From JBDHAC01 sp039588215 (GTDB taxonomy: Bacteria > Gemmatimonadota > Gemmatimonadetes > Palauibacterales > Palauibacteraceae), in the NCBI GenBank assembly GCA_039588215.1, contig JBDHAD010000041.1:1-54777 (forward strand): a stretch of DNA of 54,777 nt, written 5' to 3'. Of the stretch, positions 23,735 through 32,272 are shown in pieces; position 1 is the first letter of the stretch, and every line of letters begins with the position of its first letter. The notes under the pieces were generated by a model. It ran no database searches. It saw only the letters and a list, made by a program, of their open reading frames with translations, and was not told the origin of the DNA. The translations under genes were made by a program, and so were the position numbers.

Positions 23735-24877
23735 ATGACGACCGACCGCAGAGAGTTCCTTCGGCTCGCGGGCACGGGCGCGCTCGGAATCGGGCTGTTT
23801 CGTCCAGACCTGGCGTGCGCGACCAGCGACGCCCCGGCTGCAGCCCCACGGGCCATGCGCATACTGATCCTCGGAGGCACGAGCTTCATCGGGCCCCATC
23901 AGGTCAAATACGCGCTCGAGCGAGGCCACGAGGTCACGATCTTCAACCGCGGTCGCACCGAGCCCCCGTTCTTTCACGACCTGTTCGAACGTGTCGAGAA
24001 GCTGCGCGGAGACCGCAACGACGACCTCACGGCCCTGGAGACCGGCGAGTGGGATGCCGTGCTCGACAACTCCGCCTCGATCCCTCGCTGGGTACGGCAA
24101 TCGGCCGGACTCCTGTCGGAGCGAGCGGGGCAGTACCTGTTCGTCTCCTCGATCTCCGCGTATGCGGACCCCTCCTCGGTCGGCCTCGATGAAGATGCCC
24201 CGGTCGCCACGACCGAGGATGAGACGGTCGAGGAAATCACGGGCGAGACGTACGGACCGCTCAAGGCATTGAGCGAGCAGGAAGCCATGACCGCGTTCCC
24301 CGGCCGTGCCACCGTCGTGCGGCCGGGTCTGATCGTCGGACCCGGCGACCCCACCGATCGCTGGACGTATTGGCCGGTGCGCGTGGACAGGGGTGGCGAG
24401 GTGATGGCGCCGGGCACGCCCGACGACCCGGTCCAGGTCATCGATGCCCGCGACCTCAGCGCGTTCATGATTCACCTGGTGGAGCAGGGGCACACGGGCA
24501 CCTACAACGCGACCGGCCCGGCGACCCGCATGGGCATGGGGCCGATGCTGACGGAGATTCGCGATGAGCTCGGCGCCGACGCCGCCTTCACGTGGGTCGA
24601 CGCCGAGTTCCTGCAGGAGCACGACGTGCAGCCCTGGGTGCATATGCCGGCCTGGGTCCCGCCCGACGGCGAGGGTGGGGGGCTACTGCAGGTGAGCATC
24701 GCTCGAGCACTCGAGAAAGGCCTCACGTTCCGGCCCCTGGGCGAGACGACGGCCGACACCGTCGCGTGGTGGAAGACGCTGGACGAAGAGCGTCGAAGCC
24801 GTTCCCGCTTCGGCCTGCCCGCCGAGCGCGAGGTCGAGGTGCTCGCCGCCTGGCACGCTCGCGACACGGTCTTATAG
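23735..24877 (+). CDS. Tat-exported NAD-dependent epimerase/dehydratase family protein
   Basis: A 380-residue extended SDR protein. The N-terminus TTDRREFLRLAGTGALGIG is a twin-arginine signal, ending near residue 30. The nucleotide-binding motif LILGGTSFIGPHQVKYAL follows near residue 45. The catalytic YxxxK is seen as TYGPLKALSEQ near 170, and a serine pair lies in LFVSSISAYAD. An SD GAGAGGAG precedes the ATG. Export of a folded, cofactor-loaded dehydrogenase fits the Tat route. It resembles the plant CSP41/isoflavone-reductase-like branch, but the substrate is unknown. Confidence 0.88.
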   Translation: MTTDRREFLRLAGTGALGIGLFRPDLACATSDAPAAAPRAMRILILGGTSFIGPHQVKYALERGHEVTIFNRGRTEPPFFHDLFERVEKLRGDRNDDLTALETGEWDAVLDNSASIPRWVRQSAGLLSERAGQYLFVSSISAYADPSSVGLDEDAPVATTEDETVEEITGETYGPLKALSEQEAMTAFPGRATVVRPGLIVGPGDPTDRWTYWPVRVDRGGEVMAPGTPDDPVQVIDARDLSAFMIHLVEQGHTGTYNATGPATRMGMGPMLTEIRDELGADAAFTWVDAEFLQEHDVQPWVHMPAWVPPDGEGGGLLQVSIARALEKGLTFRPLGETTADTVAWWKTLDEERRSRSRFGLPAEREVEVLAAWHARDTVL

Positions 24878-24971
24878 CGGAGTTGGGGAACGGGTCCCCT
24901 TCCCCGCCGGCCCTAAGGGAGCGTCTCCTGCATGAAGCGGTCTATCTGCGGGTTTCCAGGGAAGCCGCGGG

Positions 24972-27023
24972 TCAGAGCACCGACCATAAGGCCCGATTGA
25001 CGGAGACGAAGACCTCCCACTCACCGCCATCCAGACCACGTGACACGTCGATTTGCAGGAGGTCGTAGAACAGCCCCAGCCCCACCCCCGCGGATGCCTT
25101 CGTCCCCGCCGTCTGCGCGGCTCCGAATCGATCGGCCGAGGCCTGCCCCACGGAGGTGAGATCCGTCCAGCCCAGCGATCCCAGCACGCGTATCCTGACC
25201 CACGGCGCCACGAGCGCTCGCGAGATGTCGGCGTCCAGCCACGCGACCCGGTCTCCACCCCAGGATCGGAACGGGTGACCGGGCAGCGTGCCACGCCCAC
25301 CGAGCAGGAAGAGTCGCTGCACCGGGAGCTCGCCGGCCGAGGCTCCTAGCCCGAGCCGCGCGGTCCAATGCCAATCGCCGACCGCCTCGGCCCGCTCACC
25401 CCGAAGCATGAGGAGCGCCTGCGTGAACCCGAAGTCACCGATCGCTCCCGCGGCAGCCTCGCCCTCGAGCACGAGATCCCATGAGGTCTGGAGAAGCCGG
25501 CCCAGGTAGCGCTCGAACGATGCCTCCAACGCCACCAGCGTACCCTCGTCGATGGGGAGCACCGGGCGCAGCGCGGATTGGCCCGCCAGCACGGTCTGTA
25601 CGATCAGCTCCCCCGAGCGGTGATTCTCGGCGGTGATCCCGACGGTAGCCCTCCCTCCCAGGGCCGTCCCCGCGACACGAAGGCTGCCACCATCCTCGAA
25701 ATACGGATCCGTGTAGTCCTCCCCATCGAACGTGAGGGCCAGAGTCTGGGTCAATCCCGAAGCGGCCTGGAAGCGCCCGACGTCCTCGAGCGCGTTGTAA
25801 TAACCCTCCGCGCTCACCCGCCAGCTCCCGCTACCCCGGTGCACGCCGAGGCGCATCTCCGGCCGCTCGAGGCCGAATGGATACCCACCCCAGAAGGACA
25901 ACTCGCTCTGCTCATCGAGCTGGTATGCCCCGCCTCCGCCGATCAGGACTCCCTCGGCACGCCGTGCGCGTAGACCCGCCGACGCGTTTGGGAGGTGCAA
26001 CTGAAGGCGCTCCCCCCCGAGTAGCGCCTGAGGACGTACGAGCCTTCTCGCCCTCGCGCGGGTCAGGGCGAGCTCGTGGTCGGAAACGTCACTCTCTTCG
26101 AGCGGCCCCGCGTACAGGGGAGTCTCCCACTCCCAATAATCGGCCAGCGCCGACGCTGGGAGCGATGCGACCCGCTCCCCCATCGCGAGTCTGTACTGAG
26201 GCGTGTCGTTGATGTCGTAGTCGAGCACCCGGATCCGGGTACGGATCACGCTGCCGATGGGGAAGCTGAGCCAGGCCAGCTCTCTTCGGATCTCGAGGTC
26301 CTGCTCGTACGGGAGCCAGTGACGCCCCTCCCACAACGCCGATTTGAGATCCAGCGTGATGTACTCGAGATCCGGATCGCGGTACGAGGCGCTCGTGAAC
26401 GTCGCACGAAGACGAACGATCGCCCCTGACTCGCGATCGACGTACATGGTCCCCACGACTCCCGGAAGCGAGGAGTCGATGGGCCGCACGTCGACCCTGT
26501 CCACGTGGGCGACGCGGTCCCGGACCCGAATCTCGAACGAGTCGAGGAGTCGATACTCATAGTAGCGCAGAGCTCCGGGGGCCGCGGGGTGCAGGACGTT
26601 CCAGACCTCATCGCCCTCTCCCAGCCGGATGCGGTCGCCGAAGTTGTCGAGTACCAGGCTCAAGTGGTCGATGTGGTACTGGATTCGAGTCGGGAGCCGG
26701 ACCTCGTGTCGCCGCCCCACGATGGTCTGGAGTGCCCGGTCCGGAGCTTCCCACAGGATCTGGAGCGCTACCTGGTCGGCGCGCACCAGCTCTCGGTTCT
26801 CCTCGAACTCACCCAGGAAGTAGATGTGCCCCTGGGCCCGCGCCTGAAAGCTGCGCAGCGAGCTGTCGGCGTAGGCGTGCTCCCGCGCCTGAACCGCCTG
26901 ACGCGCGATACGGACCGCGTCGGGGCTGTTCCATGCCGAATCGGCTACCTGGCCGGTCCCGACGGCCTGGCCGGCCTCGACCGCCTGGCCGGCCTCGGAG
27001 AAACAACGCCGCGACGCAGCCAA
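24972..27023 (-). CDS. Outer-membrane barrel protein (surface-antigen/DUF5686-like), N-terminus probably frameshifted
   Basis: This 683-residue frame has an N-terminal helical part, a soluble beta region (about 75-300: WEAPDRALQTIVGRRHEVRLP, then MYVDRESGAIVRLRATFTSA) and a C-terminal barrel (about 400-683) with FLLGGRGTLPGHPFRSWGGDR, a POTRA-linked surface-antigen-type motif. The frame lacks a signal peptide. In another frame, ATG 27066 gives MVRNAATGGYLSVTVGCVAALFLRG, a good signal. The two frames meet in the repetitive stretch coding GQAVEAGQAVGTGQVA (about 26940-27000), so a small insertion or deletion there, real or from assembly, is likely. It would be an outer-membrane protein of unknown role. 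Confidence 0.75.
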   Translation of the reverse strand: MAASRRCFSEAGQAVEAGQAVGTGQVADSAWNSPDAVRIARQAVQAREHAYADSSLRSFQARAQGHIYFLGEFEENRELVRADQVALQILWEAPDRALQTIVGRRHEVRLPTRIQYHIDHLSLVLDNFGDRIRLGEGDEVWNVLHPAAPGALRYYEYRLLDSFEIRVRDRVAHVDRVDVRPIDSSLPGVVGTMYVDRESGAIVRLRATFTSASYRDPDLEYITLDLKSALWEGRHWLPYEQDLEIRRELAWLSFPIGSVIRTRIRVLDYDINDTPQYRLAMGERVASLPASALADYWEWETPLYAGPLEESDVSDHELALTRARARRLVRPQALLGGERLQLHLPNASAGLRARRAEGVLIGGGGAYQLDEQSELSFWGGYPFGLERPEMRLGVHRGSGSWRVSAEGYYNALEDVGRFQAASGLTQTLALTFDGEDYTDPYFEDGGSLRVAGTALGGRATVGITAENHRSGELIVQTVLAGQSALRPVLPIDEGTLVALEASFERYLGRLLQTSWDLVLEGEAAAGAIGDFGFTQALLMLRGERAEAVGDWHWTARLGLGASAGELPVQRLFLLGGRGTLPGHPFRSWGGDRVAWLDADISRALVAPWVRIRVLGSLGWTDLTSVGQASADRFGAAQTAGTKASAGVGLGLFYDLLQIDVSRGLDGGEWEVFVSVNRALWSVL

Positions 27024-27245
27024 CGGTTACCGAGAGGTAACCACCGGTCGCCGCATTCCGGACCATCGAGATCGGCCCGGCATCCCCTGCGCTCATGCGA
27101 GCGCGTCCCACGCGCGTTGCACCCACGTAGCGAGAGTACCGCACGCTGGAAGCGGCGTTCCGGTGATGTGGCCGAGTTTTGGGCGGGAACCGGACCGGGG
27201 GTGGCCGAAGACGCGCCGGCCGGCCCCGACCTCAGTCGAGCGTGA

Positions 27246-27638
27246 TCAGGCTTCGAACAGGTCTTCCTGCGATCCGCCGTCCTCGCGGCGCTCCGTTACC
27301 TGCCGCAGGCGGCGAAGCCAGTACTCGACGTCGAACGACTCCTCGTTCTTGAGCATCCGGCGGAGCACCGGCGAGAGCTCACGCAGAGCCTCCACCATAT
27401 CCTCCGCGATCGAGCCGACTTCCGCGGCCCGTACCTCGTCGGGCATCGAGGCCATGTCGTGCAGAATCGAGCTCTCGGTTCGAGATGCGATGATCGGGTC
27501 GCCGCCCGTGGCGACATACACCCCGGTACGTCGCCCGGGGCCGCGATCATCTTCGATCGGGATCAACCCGACGATCTGATCCGAACGCCAGTACTTGGCG
27601 TACCCGAGGTGCACCATCCGACCCGGCTTGATCTCCAC
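27246..27638 (-). CDS. RemA-like (DUF370-type) small protein with helical tail
   Basis: A 130-residue protein starting at GTG 27638 behind GGAGG. Residues about 8-62 (VHLGYAKYWRSDQIVGLIP, then GRRTGVYVATGGDPIIASR) resemble RemA/DUF370, where the order is IxIGFGN, IIAI, GRxTRAVIxxDSxHVILS. RemA-type proteins are small DNA-binding regulators known from matrix and osmotic control in Firmicutes. The C-terminal 60 residues are acidic and helical (EDMVEALRELSPVLRRMLKNEE) and are not part of RemA. It is divergent from the HD hydrolase gene. The resemblance is by eye, so the function is tentative. Confidence 0.5.
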   Translation of the reverse strand: MEIKPGRMVHLGYAKYWRSDQIVGLIPIEDDRGPGRRTGVYVATGGDPIIASRTESSILHDMASMPDEVRAAEVGSIAEDMVEALRELSPVLRRMLKNEESFDVEYWLRRLRQVTERREDGGSQEDLFEA

Positions 27639-27806
27639 GCGGTCCTCCGTGGCTAGGTGTCGGCGGCGCGGACCACCGAGGCCGGTAATGCCAGGTCCGG
27701 CGAGCGGTCACGTCGCTGGTGCATTCTCTCCGGCGCCGACGGGCCGTGTCAAGCACACCGCGTGTTGATTGCTGCTTGATGACGCGTCGTTCATCTTGGC
27801 GGGGCC

Positions 27807-29153
27807 ATGACACGCACACGCACGATTCGAGATCCGGTGTGGCAGAACATCCCGCTCGATCCGGATGCGGCCGCCATCCTGGACACACCTCAGTTTCAGC
27901 GGCTGCGTCGGGTCAAGCAGCTCGGGTTCGCTCACCTCGCGTATCCGGGCGCGGTGCATTCCCGCTTTCTCCACGCCCTAGGCGTCTACCATCTCACGAC
28001 CCGTGCGATCGAGACGCTCCGCCGAACCGGCGACCTCGCGAAGCTGACCGAGGAGGAGCACGCGATGATCCCGATCGTGCGCCTCGCCGCGCTGCTCCAC
28101 GATGTGGGTCACTACGCGTTCTCGCACGCGATGGAAGAGCTGGGACCGGATTCGATCCCGGGTCACCATGAAGAGGTCGCGGCTCGCTTCCTCGACGCCG
28201 GCCCGATCCGCGACGCGCTCGGGGTGCATGGGGAGGCCGCGACACCGCGCATCTCGGAGCTGATACGTGGGGATTCGGCTCATCCCTTACAGGGACTGGT
28301 GACGGGCTCTCTGGATCTGGACAAGATCGACTACCTGAGACGTGACAGCTTCTTCTGCGGGGTGCCGTACGGAGCCGTCGATGTCGAGCGGCTGATCGAC
28401 TCGCTGACCCTCGCGCGCGAGTCGGAAACAGCGCCTCTCGAGGTCGGAGTGACCGAGAAGGGGCTCTCGGCCCTCGAGTCGCTGCTGTTCTCCAAGTATC
28501 AGATGTTTCGGAACGTGTACTGGCACCACGCCGTTCGCGCCGCCACGACCGTGTTTCGGCGGCTGATCGAAGCCGCGCTCGAGGTGGGTCTCCTGGCGGC
28601 GGAAGAGCTCGCCGGACCGACGGACGAGGAGTTGCTCAACCTCATCGCCCACCGCGTCGAGCTATCGGTGGACCCACAGACCCCCGGGGTCCTGTTGGAG
28701 CGGATCAGCCTACTGCTCGACTCACTCACCCATCGGTGTCTCCCGAAGCGGGCCGTGGAGCTGTTCGGCGACTCGCTGCCGGCCGGCGTGTCGGCCTGGG
28801 TGGCCGACCGACCGAAGCTCGTCGCGAAGCTGGAGGCACGTCTGGCGGAGGAGTGGGGCCTCGGCCGAGGCTTCGTGATCCTCGATTACCCGGGGTATCC
28901 CGAGATGCTTCAGCTGAGGCTTCTGCTCGTGAGGCGGGACGGGGGTGTTCAGCGGCTCACATCGAGGGGGGAGAAGGGACTCATCGATCTCCCTCGTCTG
29001 AGTCGTTCGCTCCACCACGCGGCCCGCGTGTTCCGCGTGTTCACGCTCTCGCGAGTCGAGCCAAAGGACCCGCGTCCGCTATTGAGCTTGATCGAAGCCT
29101 CCGCGGAGGATGTCGAGGCGCGTCTGGAGGAGAGCCGGCCGCTGTATACCTGA
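27807..29153 (+). CDS. HD-domain phosphohydrolase (SAMHD1/dGTPase-like)
   Basis: A 448-residue protein. The HD-family metal site is seen as SRFLHALGVYHLT near residue 52, LLHDVGHYAFSHAME near 95-110, and DLDKIDYLRRDSFF near 170. The opening RDPVWQNIPLD, then QFQRLRRVKQLGFAHLAYPGAVHSR matches the YdhJ/SAMHD1-like deoxynucleotide triphosphohydrolase group. The C-terminal half is helical and less conserved. It may control dNTP levels or degrade other nucleotides. It runs convergently into the PP2C gene with only 34 bases between the stops. Confidence 0.88.
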   Translation: MTRTRTIRDPVWQNIPLDPDAAAILDTPQFQRLRRVKQLGFAHLAYPGAVHSRFLHALGVYHLTTRAIETLRRTGDLAKLTEEEHAMIPIVRLAALLHDVGHYAFSHAMEELGPDSIPGHHEEVAARFLDAGPIRDALGVHGEAATPRISELIRGDSAHPLQGLVTGSLDLDKIDYLRRDSFFCGVPYGAVDVERLIDSLTLARESETAPLEVGVTEKGLSALESLLFSKYQMFRNVYWHHAVRAATTVFRRLIEAALEVGLLAAEELAGPTDEELLNLIAHRVELSVDPQTPGVLLERISLLLDSLTHRCLPKRAVELFGDSLPAGVSAWVADRPKLVAKLEARLAEEWGLGRGFVILDYPGYPEMLQLRLLLVRRDGGVQRLTSRGEKGLIDLPRLSRSLHHAARVFRVFTLSRVEPKDPRPLLSLIEASAEDVEARLEESRPLYT

Positions 29154-29187
29154 GCGAGCCGAGCCAGGTTGAACGAAGCCACGGGTC

Positions 29188-29979
29188 TCAGGCCGCGGCT
29201 GCCTCCTCCACGTCGACCACGATCGCGGTCGTGTTGTCGGTCCCCCCCGCCTCGTTAGCGGCACCGACCAGGGCCGTCACCAGCTCGGCGGGTGGGAAGG
29301 GCTCTCGCAGGAGCGCGGCGATCTGGGCCTCTGCCAGCATGGTGGTCAGCCCATCGGAAGTCACCAGGAAACGGTCTCCCGAGCGTAGCTCGCCTTCGTA
29401 CACGTCGACCGGCACGCTGGCCTGCGTGCCCAGCGCACGTGTGAGCAGGCTCGAGCGAGGATGGATCCGAGCCTGTTCGTCCGTGAGCCTCCCCTGGTTC
29501 ACGAGCTCCTGCACGTACGTGTGATCGACCGTCAGCCGGCGCACCTCGTCTTCTCTGACGAGATATGCCCGGCTGTCCCCGACATGTCCGATCACGTACC
29601 AGCCTTGCGGGGAGAGGAAGAGGGTGGTGGCGGTGGTTCCCATCCCGGTGTGCTCTGGGTGGGCGCGGCCCTCGCTCAGGATGAGTCGGTTCGCTTCCAC
29701 GATCGCGGTCGTGATGCACTCGCGAGCTTTCTCGAGGCTGGGGTCACCCTCCAAACACTCGATCCCTGCGGCCGCGCACTCGACGGCAAGAGCGCTCGCG
29801 ACCTCCCCGGCCGCGTGTCCCCCCATCCCGTCGGCGACGACGAACAGCCCCGTCGCGTCGTCGGCCCAGAACGCGTCCTCGTTCGAAGCGCGAACGCGCC
29901 CGACGTCCGACCCGGCGGCGAATTGCCACGCGAACCGGTGACCGGCCGGGTTCGCTAGCAGGTCTTTCTCTTCGGACAT
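29188..29979 (-). CDS. PP2C-family Ser/Thr protein phosphatase (Stp1-like)
   Basis: A 263-residue PPM phosphatase. Metal-site motifs are SDVGRVRASNEDAFW near residue 20, VVADGMGGHAAGEVAS near 45, GHVGDSRAYLVRE near 130 and DRFLVTSDGLTTM near 190, with the final GGTDNTTAIVVDVE. It would reverse Ser/Thr phosphorylation by Hanks-type kinases. The frame is open to GTG 30030, but ATG 29979 follows GAAGGA at good spacing and lies downstream of the promoter at 30031-30059. No kinase gene is adjacent. Confidence 0.92.
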   Translation of the reverse strand: MSEEKDLLANPAGHRFAWQFAAGSDVGRVRASNEDAFWADDATGLFVVADGMGGHAAGEVASALAVECAAAGIECLEGDPSLEKARECITTAIVEANRLILSEGRAHPEHTGMGTTATTLFLSPQGWYVIGHVGDSRAYLVREDEVRRLTVDHTYVQELVNQGRLTDEQARIHPRSSLLTRALGTQASVPVDVYEGELRSGDRFLVTSDGLTTMLAEAQIAALLREPFPPAELVTALVGAANEAGGTDNTTAIVVDVEEAAAA

Positions 29980-30030
29980 GGTGTCCTTCGTTCGAGCAGA
30001 GGCTTCTGAACCTGGGGTCATGTTCTTCAC

Positions 30031-30059
30031 ATTCTCTCGGCCGCCGCCGGACCGGACAA
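30031..30059 (-). promoter_or_regulatory. Candidate promoter of the PP2C gene
   Basis: On the minus strand TTGTCC (30059-30054) and GAGAAT (30036-30031) are 17 bases apart. Transcription from it would begin near 30024, which excludes the upstream GTG as start. Confidence 0.4.
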
Positions 30060-30176
30060 GAGCGCGCTCGCAGGCGCGTGACAGGGTCTGACGATCGGCC
30101 AGGCGGCGACGCCCAAGTCCCTACCCGTTAGATTCCAGTCCAACTCGTGACCGGACGACACGAAGGAGTCATATCG

Positions 30177-31184
30177 ATGCCTGGTTCCGCGCTCCCGATC
30201 GCCGGGCGCTCACTACCCGCGACGGATGCGTCCGCTCGGGCGGAACCGGCCGAGCCGACTGCGGCGCGTGACGTCGAACGCGGAAAAACTGGCGAGCCCG
30301 TAACCCCGATGGTCCACCTGGATCACCTGGACGCGCTCTGGTTCCAGGTCGCGGGCACGGTCTGCAACCTGCGGTGCACACACTGCTTCATCAGCTGCGC
30401 CCCCGAAAACCACACCTTCTGGTTCCTGAGTCTGGAGGAGGTGGTGGGCTGGCTCGAGGAGTCGAAGCGTTGGGGGGTCAAGGAGTACTATGTGACCGGC
30501 GGCGAGCCGTTCATGCACGCCGATCTCCACCGGATGCTCGAGGCCATGCTGGAGCTCGGACCCGCCACCGTGCTCACGAATGGGACCCTTCTCCCCGACC
30601 GCGCGCTTCGGCCCATCGCGCGGGCCGCCGAGCGCTCGCCCTACTCGCTCGAGATTCGCGTCAGCATCGATGGCCCGACGCCCGAGCTGAATGACCCGAT
30701 CCGCGGGGAGGGGACTTTCGATCGGGCGATGGAAGGCGTAAGGCGGCTTCTGGATCACGGGTTCCTGCCCATCATCACGGCGACGCAGGTGTGGGAATCC
30801 GACCGCGACGAGGAAACACGGCAGGCGTTCGTGGGTCGACTGAACGCACTCGGTTATTCGAACCCACGGCTCAAGATCCTCCCCTCACTCCGCATTGGTC
30901 GCGAGATCGCACGCGTCCGAGGGTATTCCGAGCAGGAGAGGATCACGGACGAGATGATGTGCGGATTCGATGCCGGTCAGTTGTTGTGCTCCAGCAGCCG
31001 GATCGTCACGAGCCGCGGCGTGCACGTCTGCCCGATCCTCATCGATGCGCCGGAGTCGCGGCTCGGAGACTCGATCGAACAGGCGTCACGACCCTTCGAG
31101 CTGAGCCAGCAGGCGTGCTACACCTGCTGGCTGCACGGCGCGATCTGCAGCAACTACGGGAGTGTCGGACAGGATGTCACCTGA
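30177..31184 (+). CDS. Radical SAM protein with C-terminal cysteine cluster
   Basis: A 335-residue radical SAM enzyme. The [4Fe-4S]-SAM motif is CNLRCTHC near residues 63-70, followed by TGGEPFMHADL and VSIDGPTPELND. The C-terminal part has further cysteines (LLCSSSR, HVCPILI, CYTCWLHGAIC) in a SPASM-like arrangement, suggesting an auxiliary cluster. The first 50 residues are Ala/Pro-rich and probably disordered. ATG 30177 is preferred over GTG 30147 because AAGGAG lies 8 bases before it. The metallophosphoesterase gene overlaps its end, so the two are translationally linked and likely share a pathway. The substrate is unknown; no precursor peptide is visible. Confidence 0.88.
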   Translation: MPGSALPIAGRSLPATDASARAEPAEPTAARDVERGKTGEPVTPMVHLDHLDALWFQVAGTVCNLRCTHCFISCAPENHTFWFLSLEEVVGWLEESKRWGVKEYYVTGGEPFMHADLHRMLEAMLELGPATVLTNGTLLPDRALRPIARAAERSPYSLEIRVSIDGPTPELNDPIRGEGTFDRAMEGVRRLLDHGFLPIITATQVWESDRDEETRQAFVGRLNALGYSNPRLKILPSLRIGREIARVRGYSEQERITDEMMCGFDAGQLLCSSSRIVTSRGVHVCPILIDAPESRLGDSIEQASRPFELSQQACYTCWLHGAICSNYGSVGQDVT

Positions 31185-32115
31185 GCGGCCCCCAGCTCGC
31201 ACCGGAGCCGCAGCTGACACCGGAGCCGTGACTGACACCGGAGCCGTGACTGACACCGGAGCCGGTGCTGGCACCGAAGCCGCGGTCAGCAGCGATGCCG
31301 AGGAGACGGCCGGTGTCCGGCTCGCCTTCTTCGGGGGCCTGTACAGCAACTACCTGGCGTTGGAGGCCGCGCTGACGGACGCCCGCGACCGTGGCGCGCA
31401 GGGGTTGTACTGCCTCGGAGACCTGGGTGCCTTCGGCCCGCACCCCGACCACGTGTTCCCGCTTCTCATCGACGCAGGGGTGCACGTGATTCGGGGCAAC
31501 TACGATGACTCGATCGCCCGTGGGCTGGACGATTGCCAGTGCGGGTACACCGATCCACGCGACAACCACTTCGCCCGCCTCTCCTACCAGTACACCTTCC
31601 GGAACACGGACCAGCGGTGGCGGGAGTGGATGGGTCGCCTCTCGGAGCAAGAGCGATTGGATGTGAACGGGTGGCGCCTCCTCCTGTGCCACGGTAGCCC
31701 CCGCCGCATGAACGAGTTCCTGTGGGAGTCCACGACCTCGACCCAGTTCCTCGACTACCTGGCCGCCGCGCATGCCGCCGACCTGATCCTGGGCACGCAC
31801 ACGGGGCTGCATTGGGAACGCGGCCTCGCCGGGGGCGGCCGCTTCGTAAACGTGGGAGTCCTCGGACGCCCGGCCAACGACGGACGGACCGAGGTCTGGT
31901 ATACGATGCTGACGCTGGACGGGCGACGGTCAACCGGTCCGGGCGTGGAGCCCGAGGTCGAGTTCATCCCGGTCACGTACGATCATGAGCGTCTTGCAGC
32001 CGAGATGCGGAACGAGGACCTTCCCGAGGAGTTCGTGGAGACGATCCTGACGGGCTGGTGGACGACCTGTTTGGAAGTGCTGCCGGCGAAGGAAAGAAGA
32101 CGCGGGAGGTTCTGA
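31174..32115 (+). CDS. Metallophosphoesterase-family protein with altered motif I
   Basis: A 313-residue calcineurin-like protein. Motif II is CLGDLGAFGPHPDH, motif III VIRGNYDDS, motif IV LLCHGSPRRMNEF and motif V LGTHTGLHW. At motif I, where DxHGN supplies two metal ligands, the sequence reads FFGGLYSNYLALEA, so Asp becomes Gly and His becomes Tyr. One metal site is probably lost or changed. The N-terminus (about 45 residues) is a low-complexity TDTGAV repeat coded by five 18-bp units. ATG 31174 overlaps the radical SAM gene by 11 bases; GTG 31162 is an alternative. The fixed pairing suggests a joint role. Confidence 0.83.
   Translation: MSPERPPARTGAAADTGAVTDTGAVTDTGAGAGTEAAVSSDAEETAGVRLAFFGGLYSNYLALEAALTDARDRGAQGLYCLGDLGAFGPHPDHVFPLLIDAGVHVIRGNYDDSIARGLDDCQCGYTDPRDNHFARLSYQYTFRNTDQRWREWMGRLSEQERLDVNGWRLLLCHGSPRRMNEFLWESTTSTQFLDYLAAAHAADLILGTHTGLHWERGLAGGGRFVNVGVLGRPANDGRTEVWYTMLTLDGRRSTGPGVEPEVEFIPVTYDHERLAAEMRNEDLPEEFVETILTGWWTTCLEVLPAKERRRGRF
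31200..31289 (+). repeat. Five tandem 18-bp units in the metallophosphoesterase N-terminus
   Basis: Units with the core CACCGGAGCC start at 31200, 31218, 31236 and 31254, and a degenerate fifth (CACCGAAGCC) at 31272. The period is a multiple of three, so the reading frame is kept while the repeat number may vary. Confidence 0.8.
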
Positions 32116-32168
32116 TCGCGTTGTCCCGAGGCCCGATCCGAACCCTGCGATCGCCGAGGGTATCGCGT

Positions 32169-32197
32169 TTGACGGGCTTTGAAGCCCAAAATAGCTT
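32169..32197 (+). promoter_or_regulatory. Promoter TTGACG-N17-TAGCTT of the sigma factor gene, with palindromic spacer
   Basis: TTGACG (32169-32174) and TAGCTT (32192-32197) are 17 bases apart and lie about 75 bases before the start codon. The palindrome GGGCTTTGAAGCCC (32174-32187) fills the spacer, as a palindrome also does at the csp promoter. Confidence 0.65.
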
Positions 32198-32272
32198 GGC
32201 GACCTCGTATGGACGGAGGTGAATGGCCCGTCCTTTCACGCGTGCGGAGAAGGTCCTCCTTAATACCTGGCG

